Assembly: GCA_943371235.1 (NCBI GenBank)
Contig: CALRTZ010000029.1
Span: forward strand, 1 to 40,493
DNA from: CAJBVG01 sp943371235
GTDB lineage: Bacteria; Bacteroidota; Bacteroidia; Sphingobacteriales; Sphingobacteriaceae
Direction: 5' to 3'
DNA length: 40,493 nucleotides
The position numbers and the translations under genes were made by a program. Positions 7,870 through 16,664 of this stretch are shown here, one piece after another. Within the stretch, counting starts at the first letter, position 1. Each line of letters starts with the position of its first letter. A model generated the notes under the pieces. That model had not been told where the DNA came from. It did not search any database and was given only the letters and a program-made list of their open reading frames with translations.

Positions 7870-9125
7870 TAGCCTCTCAATATATTTACAGGATCTATTT
7901 TACTTGCTTTGCGTGCCGGGAAATATCCTGCAAAAATGGTGGTTAATATTCCGAACAATAATCCGAACACATAAAACTTAACATCCATATTTACCGGGAA
8001 GGTTTCTACACTTAAAAATTCTCCTGCATCAAAAGGGGTAATTGAAAGTAAATAAGAAATTCCGAATCCTAAAGATAAACCTGCTAAACCTCCCATTATG
8101 CCTATAAATACTGCCTGAAACAAAAACACTTGCACAATATCTTTGCGTTCAAAACCGGTAGCTTTTAAAATGGCAATGTCTTTCATCTTATCATAAATAG
8201 TCATGTTCATAATATTATAAATTCCAAAACCTGCTACAATTAACAGTGTACTTACCACTACCATAGTTAATACATTTCTGATGATGAAGGATGCTAAAAT
8301 GGTGGCGTTGGCTTCTTCCCAATCCTCTGCTTTGTAGCCGTATACACTTTTATAACGAGCAGCATATTGCTTCGCTAAGTTTATGTCTTTTAGTTTTATT
8401 TGGATATCGGTAATGTAATAATTATCTCTACCTAAAATAGTTTGTACCGTACTGATGTTTGCATACGACCGTAAGTTATCAATAGCTCCAATATTGGTTT
8501 TAAAAATACCCACTATTTTAAGCAGCATCGAATTGCCTTGTGGTGTGGTAACCCCAACATGGTCGCCGAGTGTTAAATTCATTTTATCTGCTAAGCCCTT
8601 GCCCATTAATATTCCATCTCTGCTACTAAGCAAATCATCCATACTACCCAATTTCATTTTATCGCGAATTTGGTAAAGCTTGTCTTCTTGTAAAATATCT
8701 ACTCCAACTACTTGCCCCGGTATGGGTGTTGGCCCATAGTTGTAAAATACTTGTGTGGTTAACTGAGGTGAAACACCTAATACATTGGGATCTTTTGCAA
8801 TTTGTTTTGCGATGAGCATCCCATTTTTCAAATTAACTTGCTCTTGTTTCGGTTTCTGATGATGCACTACATTCCAATGCTGTTCATCCTCAAATAATCT
8901 ATCAATTACGTTCGCTCTCTTGTTATCTATATCGTGGTATATTCTGATATGTGGAGAATTGTTAAGAGTGGTATCTTCCAACAATTTGTTCACCCCGGTC
9001 ATAAAACTGATCATCACTATAAACATGGCAATGCCAAAGGTTACCCCTAAAGATGCCACAATGGTTTGCTTTTTTTTAGCAAACAAATGTGTTTTAGCAA
9101 TATTGATGTTTAGCTTAATCGACAT
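7869..9125 (-). CDS. ABC transporter permease, FtsX/MacB family
   Basis: A 418-residue permease with one N-terminal transmembrane helix (about 21-45, ASLGVTFGIAMFIVMISFM), a periplasmic MacB-like core domain (about 50-270) and three C-terminal helices of the FtsX domain: VVVSTLLIVAGFGIYNIMNM, VFLFQAVFIGIMGGLAGLSLGFG and VYVFGLLFGILTTIFAGYFPA-like. This is the four-TM topology of MacB, LolC/E and DevC. Coupling-helix type sequence KMKDIAILKATGFERKDIV is present. It overlaps both operon neighbours by one base (TAATG). Confidence 0.93.
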   Translation of the reverse strand: MSIKLNINIAKTHLFAKKKQTIVASLGVTFGIAMFIVMISFMTGVNKLLEDTTLNNSPHIRIYHDIDNKRANVIDRLFEDEQHWNVVHHQKPKQEQVNLKNGMLIAKQIAKDPNVLGVSPQLTTQVFYNYGPTPIPGQVVGVDILQEDKLYQIRDKMKLGSMDDLLSSRDGILMGKGLADKMNLTLGDHVGVTTPQGNSMLLKIVGIFKTNIGAIDNLRSYANISTVQTILGRDNYYITDIQIKLKDINLAKQYAARYKSVYGYKAEDWEEANATILASFIIRNVLTMVVVSTLLIVAGFGIYNIMNMTIYDKMKDIAILKATGFERKDIVQVFLFQAVFIGIMGGLAGLSLGFGISYLLSITPFDAGEFLSVETFPVNMDVKFYVFGLLFGILTTIFAGYFPARKASKIDPVNILRG

Positions 9126-10216
9126 TATGGTTTGTAGATGATGCTTTGTTCGGTAATGCCTTCGGTAATTTCTACAAAATCAAAATCAGAAATACCTGTT
9201 TTTATTTTTTGTAATGATTTTTGTCCATCCACTTCTAACCACAAACTATCTTTAGAAACCAAAAAAGTTTTAGGGATGCACAGCGCATTTTTCTTTTCGG
9301 ATACCATAATATTAGCCTCTAAACTTAAGCCATATAAATTCGGAATGTCTGTATCCACAAATATTGCATCTACTCTAAACGATTGGTCTAGGCGATTAAG
9401 TTTTGGATAAATTTTAGAAACTTTTGCTTTAAAAACTCTGTCGCTAAACATGTCGATATGAATAAAAACTTCTTGGCCTATTTTAATTTTTGGCAAATCG
9501 AGTTCATCAACTGTTAAACGAACCATCGGTGTGCCTAAATCACCAATTAAAGCTACTGCTTCGTTTTTGCGAACCATTTCTCCTTGCTCCTTTAAAAGCT
9601 CGTACACACGACCTTTCATCATGCTTTTTAATACATAATTATCTGCATCTTTTGCATTTAATTTATATTGAGTTTGGGCATTTTCGAATTCTACTTTTAA
9701 CTGATTTTTTAATCGCTCTAAGCCTTTTTTCTTCGCATTGTATTCGTTTTTAGAAGCCATGTAATTTAATTGCGCACGCTCTAACTCTACTTTAGAAGTG
9801 GCTTCTTGTTTATATAAATTCTGATAGCGTGTATAATTGGTCGAATCGTTTTTATACTTCAACGAAATGGTTTGCAAAGCCGCTTCGTATTCTATAAGTA
9901 CTGGAGAACTGGATGAAATATTTTTATTCGCGATGTTATAAATTTGTTCAGATCCTTCGGCCCTGGCCATTTGTACATCTCTATCTACACGCATTAAAAT
10001 TTGGTTGAGCGCTACAGTGTCTCCTTCTTCCACTAATAATTCCAACACGTTCCCATCAGCATTCGAAAAAACTTTGTATTCTTTAGCAGGATAAATATTA
10101 CCAGCAGCGTACACCGCTTCATTTATATCTTTCTTTAAGGGAAGAATGCTTTCCGTTTCGGATTTGCAAGCACTCAACAATACGAGTGCGGCAATGATTA
10201 ATTTAAATTTTAACAT
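9125..10216 (-). CDS. Membrane-fusion (adaptor) lipoprotein of the ABC exporter
   Basis: A 363-residue HlyD/MacA-type periplasmic adaptor. The N-terminus LIIAALVLLSAC is a lipoprotein signal with lipobox LSAC (Cys17), unlike MacA which is membrane-anchored. Biotinyl-lipoyl-like halves (SNADGNVLELLVEEGDTV near 50-67; YVLKSMMKGRVYELLKEQGE near 190-215) flank a coiled-coil hairpin (about 75-190, rich in Lys/Glu/Gln/Asn). Beta-barrel and membrane-proximal domains follow. First gene of the operon; it should link the permease to an outer-membrane TolC-like channel, which is not encoded in this window. Confidence 0.9.
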   Translation of the reverse strand: MLKFKLIIAALVLLSACKSETESILPLKKDINEAVYAAGNIYPAKEYKVFSNADGNVLELLVEEGDTVALNQILMRVDRDVQMARAEGSEQIYNIANKNISSSSPVLIEYEAALQTISLKYKNDSTNYTRYQNLYKQEATSKVELERAQLNYMASKNEYNAKKKGLERLKNQLKVEFENAQTQYKLNAKDADNYVLKSMMKGRVYELLKEQGEMVRKNEAVALIGDLGTPMVRLTVDELDLPKIKIGQEVFIHIDMFSDRVFKAKVSKIYPKLNRLDQSFRVDAIFVDTDIPNLYGLSLEANIMVSEKKNALCIPKTFLVSKDSLWLEVDGQKSLQKIKTGISDFDFVEITEGITEQSIIYKP

Positions 10217-10269
10217 TTCGATTTTTGTTTCTTTAAATGTTAGTGTAATTTAAGGATAAAAGCATAATA

Positions 10270-10303
10270 TAAATTCTAAATATTAAATTCTAAATTCTAA
10301 CAT
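10270..10303. repeat. AATTCTAA-family single arm
   Basis: Short run of AAATTCTAAAT words upstream of the adaptor gene, next to the CACAGAG hairpin. Same family as 6471-6538. Confidence 0.7.
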
Positions 10304-10312
10304 TTTAACTTG

Positions 10313-10399
10313 AACTCTGTGCTCTCTGAGTCTTTGTGACTCTGTGTTTAAGAAAAACACCTCAACACAGAGACACAAAGGCTCAGAGAGCACAGAGTT
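10313..10399. repeat. CACAGAG-family hairpin
   Basis: Arms 10313-10349 and 10364-10399 pair over about 36 bases with very few mismatches (AACTCTGTGCTCTCTGAG against CTCAGAGAGCACAGAGTT) around a 14-base loop. It lies downstream of the CBM48-like gene and upstream of the adaptor gene, so it may end the former transcript. Confidence 0.9.
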
Positions 10400-10428
10400 G
10401 CTCCAAGCTCCTTGCTCTTCGCTACCTG

Positions 10429-11838
10429 CTACTTCATCCAAATAAAAGAATTCCCCGTATTATGTTCATTTTGTTCGAAGAGTGGATTCGTTGGGTCGGT
10501 AATCCATTGCCCATCAATAATGTATTTATACAGGTGTTTCCCTTCAGGTAAATATACATCAATAACCCAGTCAGAATCTGATTTAGTCATTACAATACCT
10601 GGGTCGGGCCAATTCAAAAAGGAACCCGAAATTCTTACGTCTTTTGCATTCTGAAATCCTTTTAACCTAAAGGTATAATTAGGCTCTACTACTTTTATAC
10701 TACTAGCACCATCAACATACCAATTTCCATCTATTACATATTTGTATTGATAGTTGCCCGGAGCCAATACATACGAGCATTGCCAGTTTTGTTCAGAATT
10801 TTTTTGAAGTTTGATTTCCGTTTCGCGCCAAGCATTGAAGTCGCCAGCGAGGTATACATTTCGAGCATTTTCAAATCCTTTCAACATAAAATAAGTTGGT
10901 TTGCCAATGCTGAAAAAAGAATTGATGTTTCCAAAACCGTCGTCTCTATTGTCAGAATTTGCAGGGTCGGTAATCCAATTTCTATCTACAATAAATTTAT
11001 ATGCATAGGTTCCATCTTTAATGTATACAGGTAATTGCCAAGTACCATTTTGTTTCTGCATGCTCAATTCTCTCTCTTCCCAATTATTAAAAGAACCAGC
11101 AACAATCACTTTTTTTGCATTGCTATATCCATTTAATTTAAACACATAATTACATTCAAAATAAACAGAATTAAACCCTCTATAGGTATCGCTTTCTTTT
11201 TGTTTATTCTCCGGGTCGTTTGTCCAATCGCCATCTACTATAAATTTATATAAATGCTTACCAGGTTTTAAATCTAAGTCGTAATACCAGGCAGTATCCG
11301 TTTTAATCATGGCTATTTCTTCTATTGCCCAAGCATTAAAACTTCCAGAAAGGTATATTTTATTGGCGTTTAGCTTTTGATAAAGTAAAAAACGAGTTTT
11401 TCCATTGCTTAATTTTACTACCGACTTTTTATTTTTAAAAGAATTAAAACCGAAATCTGCTTTAGGGTAAAAGGTGTTTATTTCATTATTAGAAAAATCA
11501 TTCGCCTTAGCAAATTCATCCTGCATAAATTCGTATTTACCATGAGCACTTTGAATATTTTTACTGAGCTCTACAAAATCTCTTCCTTGTTTACTAATTT
11601 GCCAACCATCAGCTACATAAGGCTGCGATAAAAATTTCGACCGAAGAGAATCCATATGTATTCTCATCATGTTTATGTGTTTTAACACAGTGTCTAATTG
11701 TTGTTGAGTAATGTTTGTGCTAATGCGTAAAATCATCTTGCCATCTTCCATTCGCAAAATGTCGTGGTTTTGTGCTTTGCCTACATTTGTAAGAAATGTA
11801 AGAAATACGATGACCCATATTTTAAGATAATTATTCAT
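10429..11838 (-). CDS. Secreted protein with four tandem glycogen-binding-like (CBM48/E-set) domains
   Basis: Starts at the ATG at 11838 (469 aa), preceded by GAGGAG, a rare clear Shine-Dalgarno here. A signal peptide (IWVIVFLTFLTNVGKAQ) precedes a helical region, then four repeats of about 80 residues from about residue 150. Each repeat has V.(L/V/I)(A/S)G(S/D)F..W, then G.(H/Y).YK(F/Y)(I/V)(V/I)D..W..D. These are hallmarks of AMPK-beta/CBM48 immunoglobulin-like domains. No catalytic domain is present. It may bind alpha-glucans or simply be an extracellular or periplasmic beta-sandwich array. Its start overlaps the aspartic protease gene by 8 bp, so the two are translationally coupled. Confidence 0.85.
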   Translation of the reverse strand: MNNYLKIWVIVFLTFLTNVGKAQNHDILRMEDGKMILRISTNITQQQLDTVLKHINMMRIHMDSLRSKFLSQPYVADGWQISKQGRDFVELSKNIQSAHGKYEFMQDEFAKANDFSNNEINTFYPKADFGFNSFKNKKSVVKLSNGKTRFLLYQKLNANKIYLSGSFNAWAIEEIAMIKTDTAWYYDLDLKPGKHLYKFIVDGDWTNDPENKQKESDTYRGFNSVYFECNYVFKLNGYSNAKKVIVAGSFNNWEERELSMQKQNGTWQLPVYIKDGTYAYKFIVDRNWITDPANSDNRDDGFGNINSFFSIGKPTYFMLKGFENARNVYLAGDFNAWRETEIKLQKNSEQNWQCSYVLAPGNYQYKYVIDGNWYVDGASSIKVVEPNYTFRLKGFQNAKDVRISGSFLNWPDPGIVMTKSDSDWVIDVYLPEGKHLYKYIIDGQWITDPTNPLFEQNEHNTGNSFIWMK

Positions 11839-12808
11839 TATTATTCTCCTCATAAAGATACAACTTGAATTGCTTTTTTCTAACATTAATCTCTACTACC
11901 CCTATTTCGAGTAAAGTATAACCAATTATGGCGTCTAAGGGCTGCCCGTAAGCCTCCGATAATTGTTGTAAACCCGATACGATTACAGCTGTTTCGTTGA
12001 ATTTATACGTAGCCAATTGTAAATTTTCGAGCTTTCCCGACCAAACTTCTAATTTTTGTCCGCCGGTGCCTCTTAAGTTAAGCCTCTTTGTTAGCTGCAC
12101 ATTTTTCATTACACTTTTGGGCAAATAATTATCGAGCACCATTATTTCTGCACCAGTATCAAAACAAACATTCAAATTTTTACCATCAATTTTCATAGGA
12201 ATAAAAATGGTATTGTTACTATAGCTTAAGTTAAGCGTAATTGTTTTGTTTGATGGTAATTCTTTGGTTTTGTTTTTGCTAGGTTTTATTAGGTACATCA
12301 CACTTTTACGCACATCAATTTTAACTATAAACTCTTCAAACAATGCATTACCTAATAAGCCTAAAATTTTTACTCCTTTATTGTTTTCTATATGACTGAG
12401 TTCTGTAAGTTCTACCAGAATATTCTCATAATAAAGTTCATTTATTTTTAATTGCTTTACTTGTGTTTCATAAACTTCTAAACTAGAGCCGGCTACTCCT
12501 ACACTTGTTCTGTTTCTTTTAATGGCTTGTTGTCTGTAATAAGCAGCATTTAGCACCAATCCGGGAGCTCCCGTATCAAAAATAAAATTACCGCGCACAC
12601 CGTCCACTTCTGCTTCCAGCAACAATAAATTGTCTGCACGTTTTAACGGAATTTTCAGTGTATCAAAATCGCCTTTGGGTACGGAGCTAAGATAACTCCA
12701 GCCAGGAGATGCAGCTGCCAATATACTAGGGTCTTGCGAATTTGCTCTCATCCCTAGTAATAAAAAAAAGAAAACAGTATATAGAAAATGGTTTTTCAAG
12801 TAATGCAA
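11831..12808 (-). CDS. Retropepsin-like aspartic protease, secreted, two-domain
   Basis: Contains two aspartyl-protease halves in one chain. The catalytic motifs are FDTGAPGLVLN (Asp78-Thr-Gly) and CFDTGAEIMVLD (Asp217-Thr-Gly), each followed by a hydrophobic flap-type strand and an ..LGLLGN.. or ..IIGYTLL.. segment. The N-terminus (about 1-24) is a signal peptide ending ANSQ. No ATG precedes it: candidate starts are TTG at 12808 or TTG at 12799; the latter gives a compact signal peptide MKNHFLYTVFFFLLLG. It is upstream of, and overlaps by 8 bp, the CBM48-like gene. A role in cleaving or displaying that partner is only a guess. Confidence 0.85.
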   Translation of the reverse strand: MHYLKNHFLYTVFFFLLLGMRANSQDPSILAAASPGWSYLSSVPKGDFDTLKIPLKRADNLLLLEAEVDGVRGNFIFDTGAPGLVLNAAYYRQQAIKRNRTSVGVAGSSLEVYETQVKQLKINELYYENILVELTELSHIENNKGVKILGLLGNALFEEFIVKIDVRKSVMYLIKPSKNKTKELPSNKTITLNLSYSNNTIFIPMKIDGKNLNVCFDTGAEIMVLDNYLPKSVMKNVQLTKRLNLRGTGGQKLEVWSGKLENLQLATYKFNETAVIVSGLQQLSEAYGQPLDAIIGYTLLEIGVVEINVRKKQFKLYLYEENNNE

Positions 12809-12832
12809 ATTTAATGTATTTTGTGTCTTATT

Positions 12833-13729
12833 ATGAAGAAAGTAATTGTCATACTCGTGTTACTTTGCTTTGGCAATCGCATACATGCACAAGACAGCAC
12901 CAAGCTTAATAAACCCCGACTCTACACTGCGCTCGGCGCACAAGCCACTGTTTTATTTGGCGGCATGGCTTGGTTAAATTACGTTTGGTATAAAGATAGA
13001 GAACGTCAGGGTTTCGATTTTTACAATACCGATGGAAAAGAATATTTACAGATTGATAAACTCGGTCACGGATTTGGAGCGTACCAAGAAAGTTTAATTG
13101 CATACCAATCGTTACGTTGGGCCGGTGTAAAGAAGAAAACCGCTTTACTTATTGGGGCGCCAATGGGTTTTATTTTACAAGCACCTATTGAAGTTTTTGA
13201 TGCGATGTACGATGGATATGGATTTTCTAAAAACGATATGATCGCCAATTTTACTGGCTCTAGCTTATTTGCTTTGCAAGAAATTTTTTGGAACGAACAA
13301 ATTATTAAACCTAAATTTTCTTTTTCACCTTCGCCCTATCGTAAGTTTCATCCCGGTAAACTGGGCGAAACGCCTGCACAAAGTTTTTTCTTAGATTACA
13401 ATTCGCATACCTATTGGTTGAGTTTCCCTGCACAAAAAGTGTTGTTTACTGAAAAAGTACCGAATTGGTTGAACTTTGCAGTGGGTTATAGTGCCAACGG
13501 AATGATAGGCGAATTTGAAAATGCAACTACGTATAACGGTAACCCAATACCAGAGTTCGAACGTTACCGGCAGTTTTTATTTTCTGTTGATGTTGATCTA
13601 ACCAAAATTAAAAGCCGATACGCTGGAGTTCGTACTTTGTTAGATGCATTGAATAGAATTAAAATACCTGCACCAACCTTGGAGATTAACAGGGTGGATG
13701 GGGTTAGGTTGCATGGACTGTATTTTTAG
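12833..13729 (+). CDS. DUF2279 family protein
   Basis: A 298-residue protein from the ATG at 12833 (an ATG at 12821 would add four residues). The signal peptide (VIVILVLLCFGNRIHAQ) is followed by the DUF2279 pattern: a membrane-like GAQATVLFGGMAWLNYVWY, then DGKEYLQIDKLGHGFGAYQ with the conserved LGH motif, and FDAMYDGYGFSKNDMIAN. The family is described as predicted periplasmic lipoproteins or membrane proteins of unknown function. It is divergent from the protease gene with only about 24 bp between starts, and a hairpin begins immediately after its TAG stop. Confidence 0.8.
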   Translation: MKKVIVILVLLCFGNRIHAQDSTKLNKPRLYTALGAQATVLFGGMAWLNYVWYKDRERQGFDFYNTDGKEYLQIDKLGHGFGAYQESLIAYQSLRWAGVKKKTALLIGAPMGFILQAPIEVFDAMYDGYGFSKNDMIANFTGSSLFALQEIFWNEQIIKPKFSFSPSPYRKFHPGKLGETPAQSFFLDYNSHTYWLSFPAQKVLFTEKVPNWLNFAVGYSANGMIGEFENATTYNGNPIPEFERYRQFLFSVDVDLTKIKSRYAGVRTLLDALNRIKIPAPTLEINRVDGVRLHGLYF

Positions 13730-13879
13730 AATTGTGAGTTGTGAATTGTGAGTTGTGAATTGCGGATATTAGTAGTTTTGGTATAATTAGGAAAGACCAT
13801 TAAATAATTGGTGTTTAATTATCGTTAGTCAGTAACTATACACGTAATTCACAACTCACAATTCACAACTCACAACTCA
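13730..13879. repeat. Inverted repeat, AATTGTG family, between convergent genes
   Basis: Left arm 13730-13764 (AATTGTGAGTTGTG words) starts at the base after the DUF2279 stop. Right arm 13846-13879 (AATTCACAACTCAC words) ends just before the rluF stop. Complementary over about 33 bases; a natural candidate for a bidirectional terminator. Confidence 0.9.
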
Positions 13880-13882
13880 ATA

Positions 13883-14782
13883 CTAGTATTTGCGTTTCGG
13901 TGCTTTCTTCGTAGTAGCTGCATTTACAGTTACTCCCTTACCACTTGCACGTTTGTTCCCTGCTGGGCGGCGGTTGCGGTTATCGGGGTTATTGCGTGAA
14001 AGCGTTTCTACTAATTTATTTTCCGAATTCGGTTTAGATTTTTTCTTATCGCGTTTTTCAGGATTTTCACTTTTGGTAGAAGAAGAACCTTTTATCATTT
14101 TATAAATAATGGCCATTTCTTCTGGTTCCAAATCTCTCCAATCGCCTAGTGGTAAACCTTTCAAACTGATGTTCATAATACGCACACGTTCCAACTTCAC
14201 TACTTCGTATTCATAGTATTCGCACATTCTGCGAATTTGCCTATTCAAGCCTTGTATCAATACAATTCTAAAGGTATTCGCCGACTCTTGAACGACCTTG
14301 CATTTCTTGGTCATTACACCCAACATCGGTACTCCGCTTGCCATACCTTCTATTGCTTCGGTAGTTAAGGGTTTGTTTACCGTTACTAAATATTCTTTTT
14401 CGTGTTTGTTACCGGCGCGTAAAATCTTATTCACCATGTCGCCATTATTCGTCAAGAAAATTAATCCTTGAGAATCTTTATCGAGTCTACCAATCGGGAA
14501 AATTCGAGTGCTATGGTTTACAAATTGCACAATATTATCTCTCACACTTTGTTCGGTGGTAGAGGTAATGCCTGGTGGTTTGTTAAGCGCGATAAAAATT
14601 ACATCCTCTTCTTGCAAAGGTTCTAATTCATTACCGTTTACACGCACTTTATCTCCCGGCCCTACTTGGTCGCCTACTTGTGCTCGTTTCCCGTTTAAGA
14701 AAACATGCCCACGTTCTATGTATCTGTCGGCTTCTCTTCGAGAACACAGGCCAGATTCGGCAATGAATTTGTTTAATCGCAT
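13883..14782 (-). CDS. rluF: 23S rRNA pseudouridine(2604) synthase RluF
   Basis: Isomerises a uridine in 23S rRNA to pseudouridine. An S4 RNA-binding domain (1-60, MRLNKFIAESGLCSRREADR) precedes the RsuA-family catalytic domain with Asp101 in FPIGRLDKDSQGLIFL. QGLNRQIRRMCEYYEYEV matches E. coli RluF closely, more than RluB or RsuA. The last 85 residues are a Lys/Arg/Ser/Asn-rich tail ending in KRKY, probably disordered and RNA-binding, as in other RluF proteins. Convergent with the DUF2279 gene. Confidence 0.92.
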   Translation of the reverse strand: MRLNKFIAESGLCSRREADRYIERGHVFLNGKRAQVGDQVGPGDKVRVNGNELEPLQEEDVIFIALNKPPGITSTTEQSVRDNIVQFVNHSTRIFPIGRLDKDSQGLIFLTNNGDMVNKILRAGNKHEKEYLVTVNKPLTTEAIEGMASGVPMLGVMTKKCKVVQESANTFRIVLIQGLNRQIRRMCEYYEYEVVKLERVRIMNISLKGLPLGDWRDLEPEEMAIIYKMIKGSSSTKSENPEKRDKKKSKPNSENKLVETLSRNNPDNRNRRPAGNKRASGKGVTVNAATTKKAPKRKY

Positions 14783-14788
14783 ATTTTT

Positions 14789-14944
14789 GAATTGTGAATT
14801 GTAAATTGTGAATTATGGTTATTAGTTATGTTATTGCTTTTATTAATATGAATTTGATAAATGAGTTAGTAAGATGAATTATCAAGATTGTAATTAGTAA
14901 CTAGAAAATAATTCACCATTAACAATTCACAATTCACAATTCAC
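14789..14944. repeat. Inverted repeat, AATTGTG family
   Basis: Left arm 14789-14815 (GAATTGTGAATTGTA words) and right arm 14911-14944 (AACAATTCACAATTCAC words) flank a loop of about 95 bases between rluF and the YitT gene. The right arm ends two bases before the YitT stop codon. Confidence 0.87.
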
Positions 14945-14945
14945 C

Positions 14946-15908
14946 TCAATGCATTGGTCTCTTCTTTATCATCCCGCCCTTGGTGTCTTTAACATTGGTC
15001 ATTACAACAAAAGCGTTTGTATCTATTTTAAGTATTTCTGTATTTAATCTGTTCAATTCTAAACGTGTTATTACGGTGTACACAATATCAATGTCGCCTG
15101 GTGTTCCTTCTGTGCTATAGCCACGCTTACCGTTGTAAATTGTAACTCCTCTGCCCATTTCCTTTATAATCATCGTACGAATTTCTTCGGTATGGTTGGA
15201 TATAATGGTTACTCCTATGTATTCATCTATACCCTCAATTATAAAATCTAGGGAACGCGAAGCTACTAAATAAGTAATCATGGAGTACAATGCAATTTCA
15301 ATTGATAGGAAATAAGCGGCTACAGAGAAAATAATAATGTTGATGCAAATGATTACATCGCCAATGGTAATGCCTAATTTTCTGCTTAGGTAAATGGCAA
15401 GCACCTCGGTGCCATCAATAACCGCACCGCCTCTAACAGATAAGCCAATACCCACTCCTAGAAAGAAACCACCAAACACGGCTACCAATAAATTATCGTT
15501 CGTAACGTTTGGAAATTGCACAAATGCCAATACCATGGCAAGACCTGTTATGGCCAAGGCTGTTTTTATTGCAAAGCCTCTTCCTAAAACTTTATAGCCT
15601 AAAAAGATGAAAGGCAAATTCACCAAAATAACTAATATGTATAAGGGTATACCGGTTAATGCTGAGGTAAGCAAGGAAATACCGGTAGCACCACCGTCAA
15701 TAAAATTATTGGTTAATAAAAATCCTTTAAAGCCAAATGCTGCCGAAAATATTCCGGTGATTACTAAAATTACATCCTTTACATAACGAAGAAATAAAAT
15801 TTTCAGAGCCCTGAAACCCTTTACCAGCACGAAATTGGAGTATTCTTTCTTGGATTTACTTTCCCCTAAAACGGCATTGATGATTAATTTGGTAAGGAAA
15901 GGCTTCAT
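14946..15908 (-). CDS. YitT family membrane protein (DUF161 plus DUF2179)
   Basis: A 320-residue protein with an N-terminal cytoplasmic segment, then five to six membrane helices from about residue 40 to 215 (VKDVILVITGIFSAAFGFKG, GIPLYILVILVNLPFIFLGY, IKTALAITGLAMVLAFVQF, VAVFGGFFLGVGIGLSVRGG and so on). The GGATGIS and GGAVIDGTEVLA motifs are typical of YitT/DUF161. A C-terminal DUF2179 domain (about 240-315) resembles a small ligand-binding fold. Transport or regulatory function is not established. Flanked on both sides by inverted repeats of different families. Confidence 0.9.
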   Translation of the reverse strand: MKPFLTKLIINAVLGESKSKKEYSNFVLVKGFRALKILFLRYVKDVILVITGIFSAAFGFKGFLLTNNFIDGGATGISLLTSALTGIPLYILVILVNLPFIFLGYKVLGRGFAIKTALAITGLAMVLAFVQFPNVTNDNLLVAVFGGFFLGVGIGLSVRGGAVIDGTEVLAIYLSRKLGITIGDVIICINIIIFSVAAYFLSIEIALYSMITYLVASRSLDFIIEGIDEYIGVTIISNHTEEIRTMIIKEMGRGVTIYNGKRGYSTEGTPGDIDIVYTVITRLELNRLNTEILKIDTNAFVVMTNVKDTKGGMIKKRPMH

Positions 15909-15947
15909 GGTGACTAAATTTAGTGGTTTTTACTGGACTATGCAAAT

Positions 15948-16008
15948 GGTGACTGGTGACTAGTGAATAGTGAATAGTGATTAGTGACTAGTGACTAGTG
16001 ACTAGTGA
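15948..16008. repeat. GTGACTA-family arm, left of the S23 gene
   Basis: Nine or so copies of the 7-base word GTGACTA and variants. Bases 15949-15966 are perfectly complementary to 16644-16661, on the far side of the four-helix-bundle gene, and complementarity continues imperfectly beyond. A shorter arm (CTAATCACTAATCACTA, about 16099-16115) can also pair with it. Confidence 0.87.
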
Positions 16009-16132
16009 TGTGGAACTGTATTGCATATTTGAAGATTCGTGGACATACAAGATGAATTTAAAAAATTAAATATACAAACTCCATAACCGACACACGTACT
16101 AATCACTAATCACTAAAGCTGCATTTATCATC

Positions 16133-16160
16133 CTGCATAAAAGAACCTGCATTTATGCAG
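16133..16160. promoter_or_regulatory. Hairpin upstream of the S23 gene
   Basis: CTGCATAAA at 16133-16141 and TTTATGCAG at 16152-16160 form a perfect 9-bp stem with a 10-base loop, 35 bases before the ATG. A TTG (16161-16163) followed 20 bases later by TATTTTG is an imperfect promoter match that would leave almost no leader. Confidence 0.5.
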
Positions 16161-16195
16161 TTGAGTAATTAGTTAATATTCATTTATTTTGATAC

Positions 16196-16561
16196 ATGAA
16201 TAATCATAGAGAATTAAAAGTATGGAAACTCGCGGTTGAAAACTCAAAAGATATTTATAAATCTTTAAAGAAATTTCCTAAAGAAGAAATGTATGGATTA
16301 GTAGACCAAATTAAAAGAGCTTCAATATCCATTTCTACAAATATTGCAGAGGGTTGCGGTAGAGAATCCCCAAAAGAATTTTTGCACTTTTTATCAATTG
16401 CATATGGTTCATCAGCAGAAATAGACTCATTAATCTATACATCCTTCGAATTAGATTTAATTGATAAAGAAAATTATGAAATAATAATTAGGAAAAATCT
16501 GGACATTCAAAAAATGATTAGCTCGCTTAAAATTTCCATTAAGAAAAGAAATCATTTATAG
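16196..16561 (+). CDS. Four-helix-bundle protein, S23 family
   Basis: A 121-residue all-helical protein of the S23/four-helix-bundle family. The sequence HRELKVWKLAVENSKDIY, then DQIKRASISISTNIAEGCGR and a helical ..FLHFLSIAYGSSAEIDSLIYTS.. are diagnostic. Relatives are encoded inside intervening sequences of 23S rRNA genes in Leptospira and Coxiella, and the Avd accessory proteins of diversity-generating retroelements share the fold. Basic surface residues suggest nucleic-acid binding, but no function is proven for stand-alone copies. No reverse transcriptase or rRNA is nearby. It is the only plus-strand gene between YitT and korB and is enclosed by inverted GTGACTA repeats. Confidence 0.88.
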   Translation: MNNHRELKVWKLAVENSKDIYKSLKKFPKEEMYGLVDQIKRASISISTNIAEGCGRESPKEFLHFLSIAYGSSAEIDSLIYTSFELDLIDKENYEIIIRKNLDIQKMISSLKISIKKRNHL

Positions 16562-16597
16562 AAATTCCAATCAATTAAACGATACTAGTGACTTATA

Positions 16598-16663
16598 CTA
16601 TTCACAAGTCACTATTCACAAGTCACTATTCACCAGTCACCAGTCACTAGTCACCAGTCACTA
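16598..16663. repeat. GTCACTA-family arm, right of the S23 gene
   Basis: Copies of AAGTCACTATTCAC and CAGTCACTAGTCAC fill the gap between the S23 gene and the convergent korB, ending one base before the korB stop. It is the complement of the left arm at 15948-16008, so the S23 gene lies in the loop of a roughly 700-bp inverted repeat. Confidence 0.87.
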
Positions 16664-16664
16664 A

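Noticed and set aside
10336..10654. Two plus-strand ORFs near the CBM48-like gene
   Set aside because: They run through the CACAGAG hairpin and antisense to the CBM48-like gene, with no coding signature.
15948..16008. CRISPR-like short repeat
   Set aside because: Period is 7 bases, with no spacers; it is a simple repeat arm.
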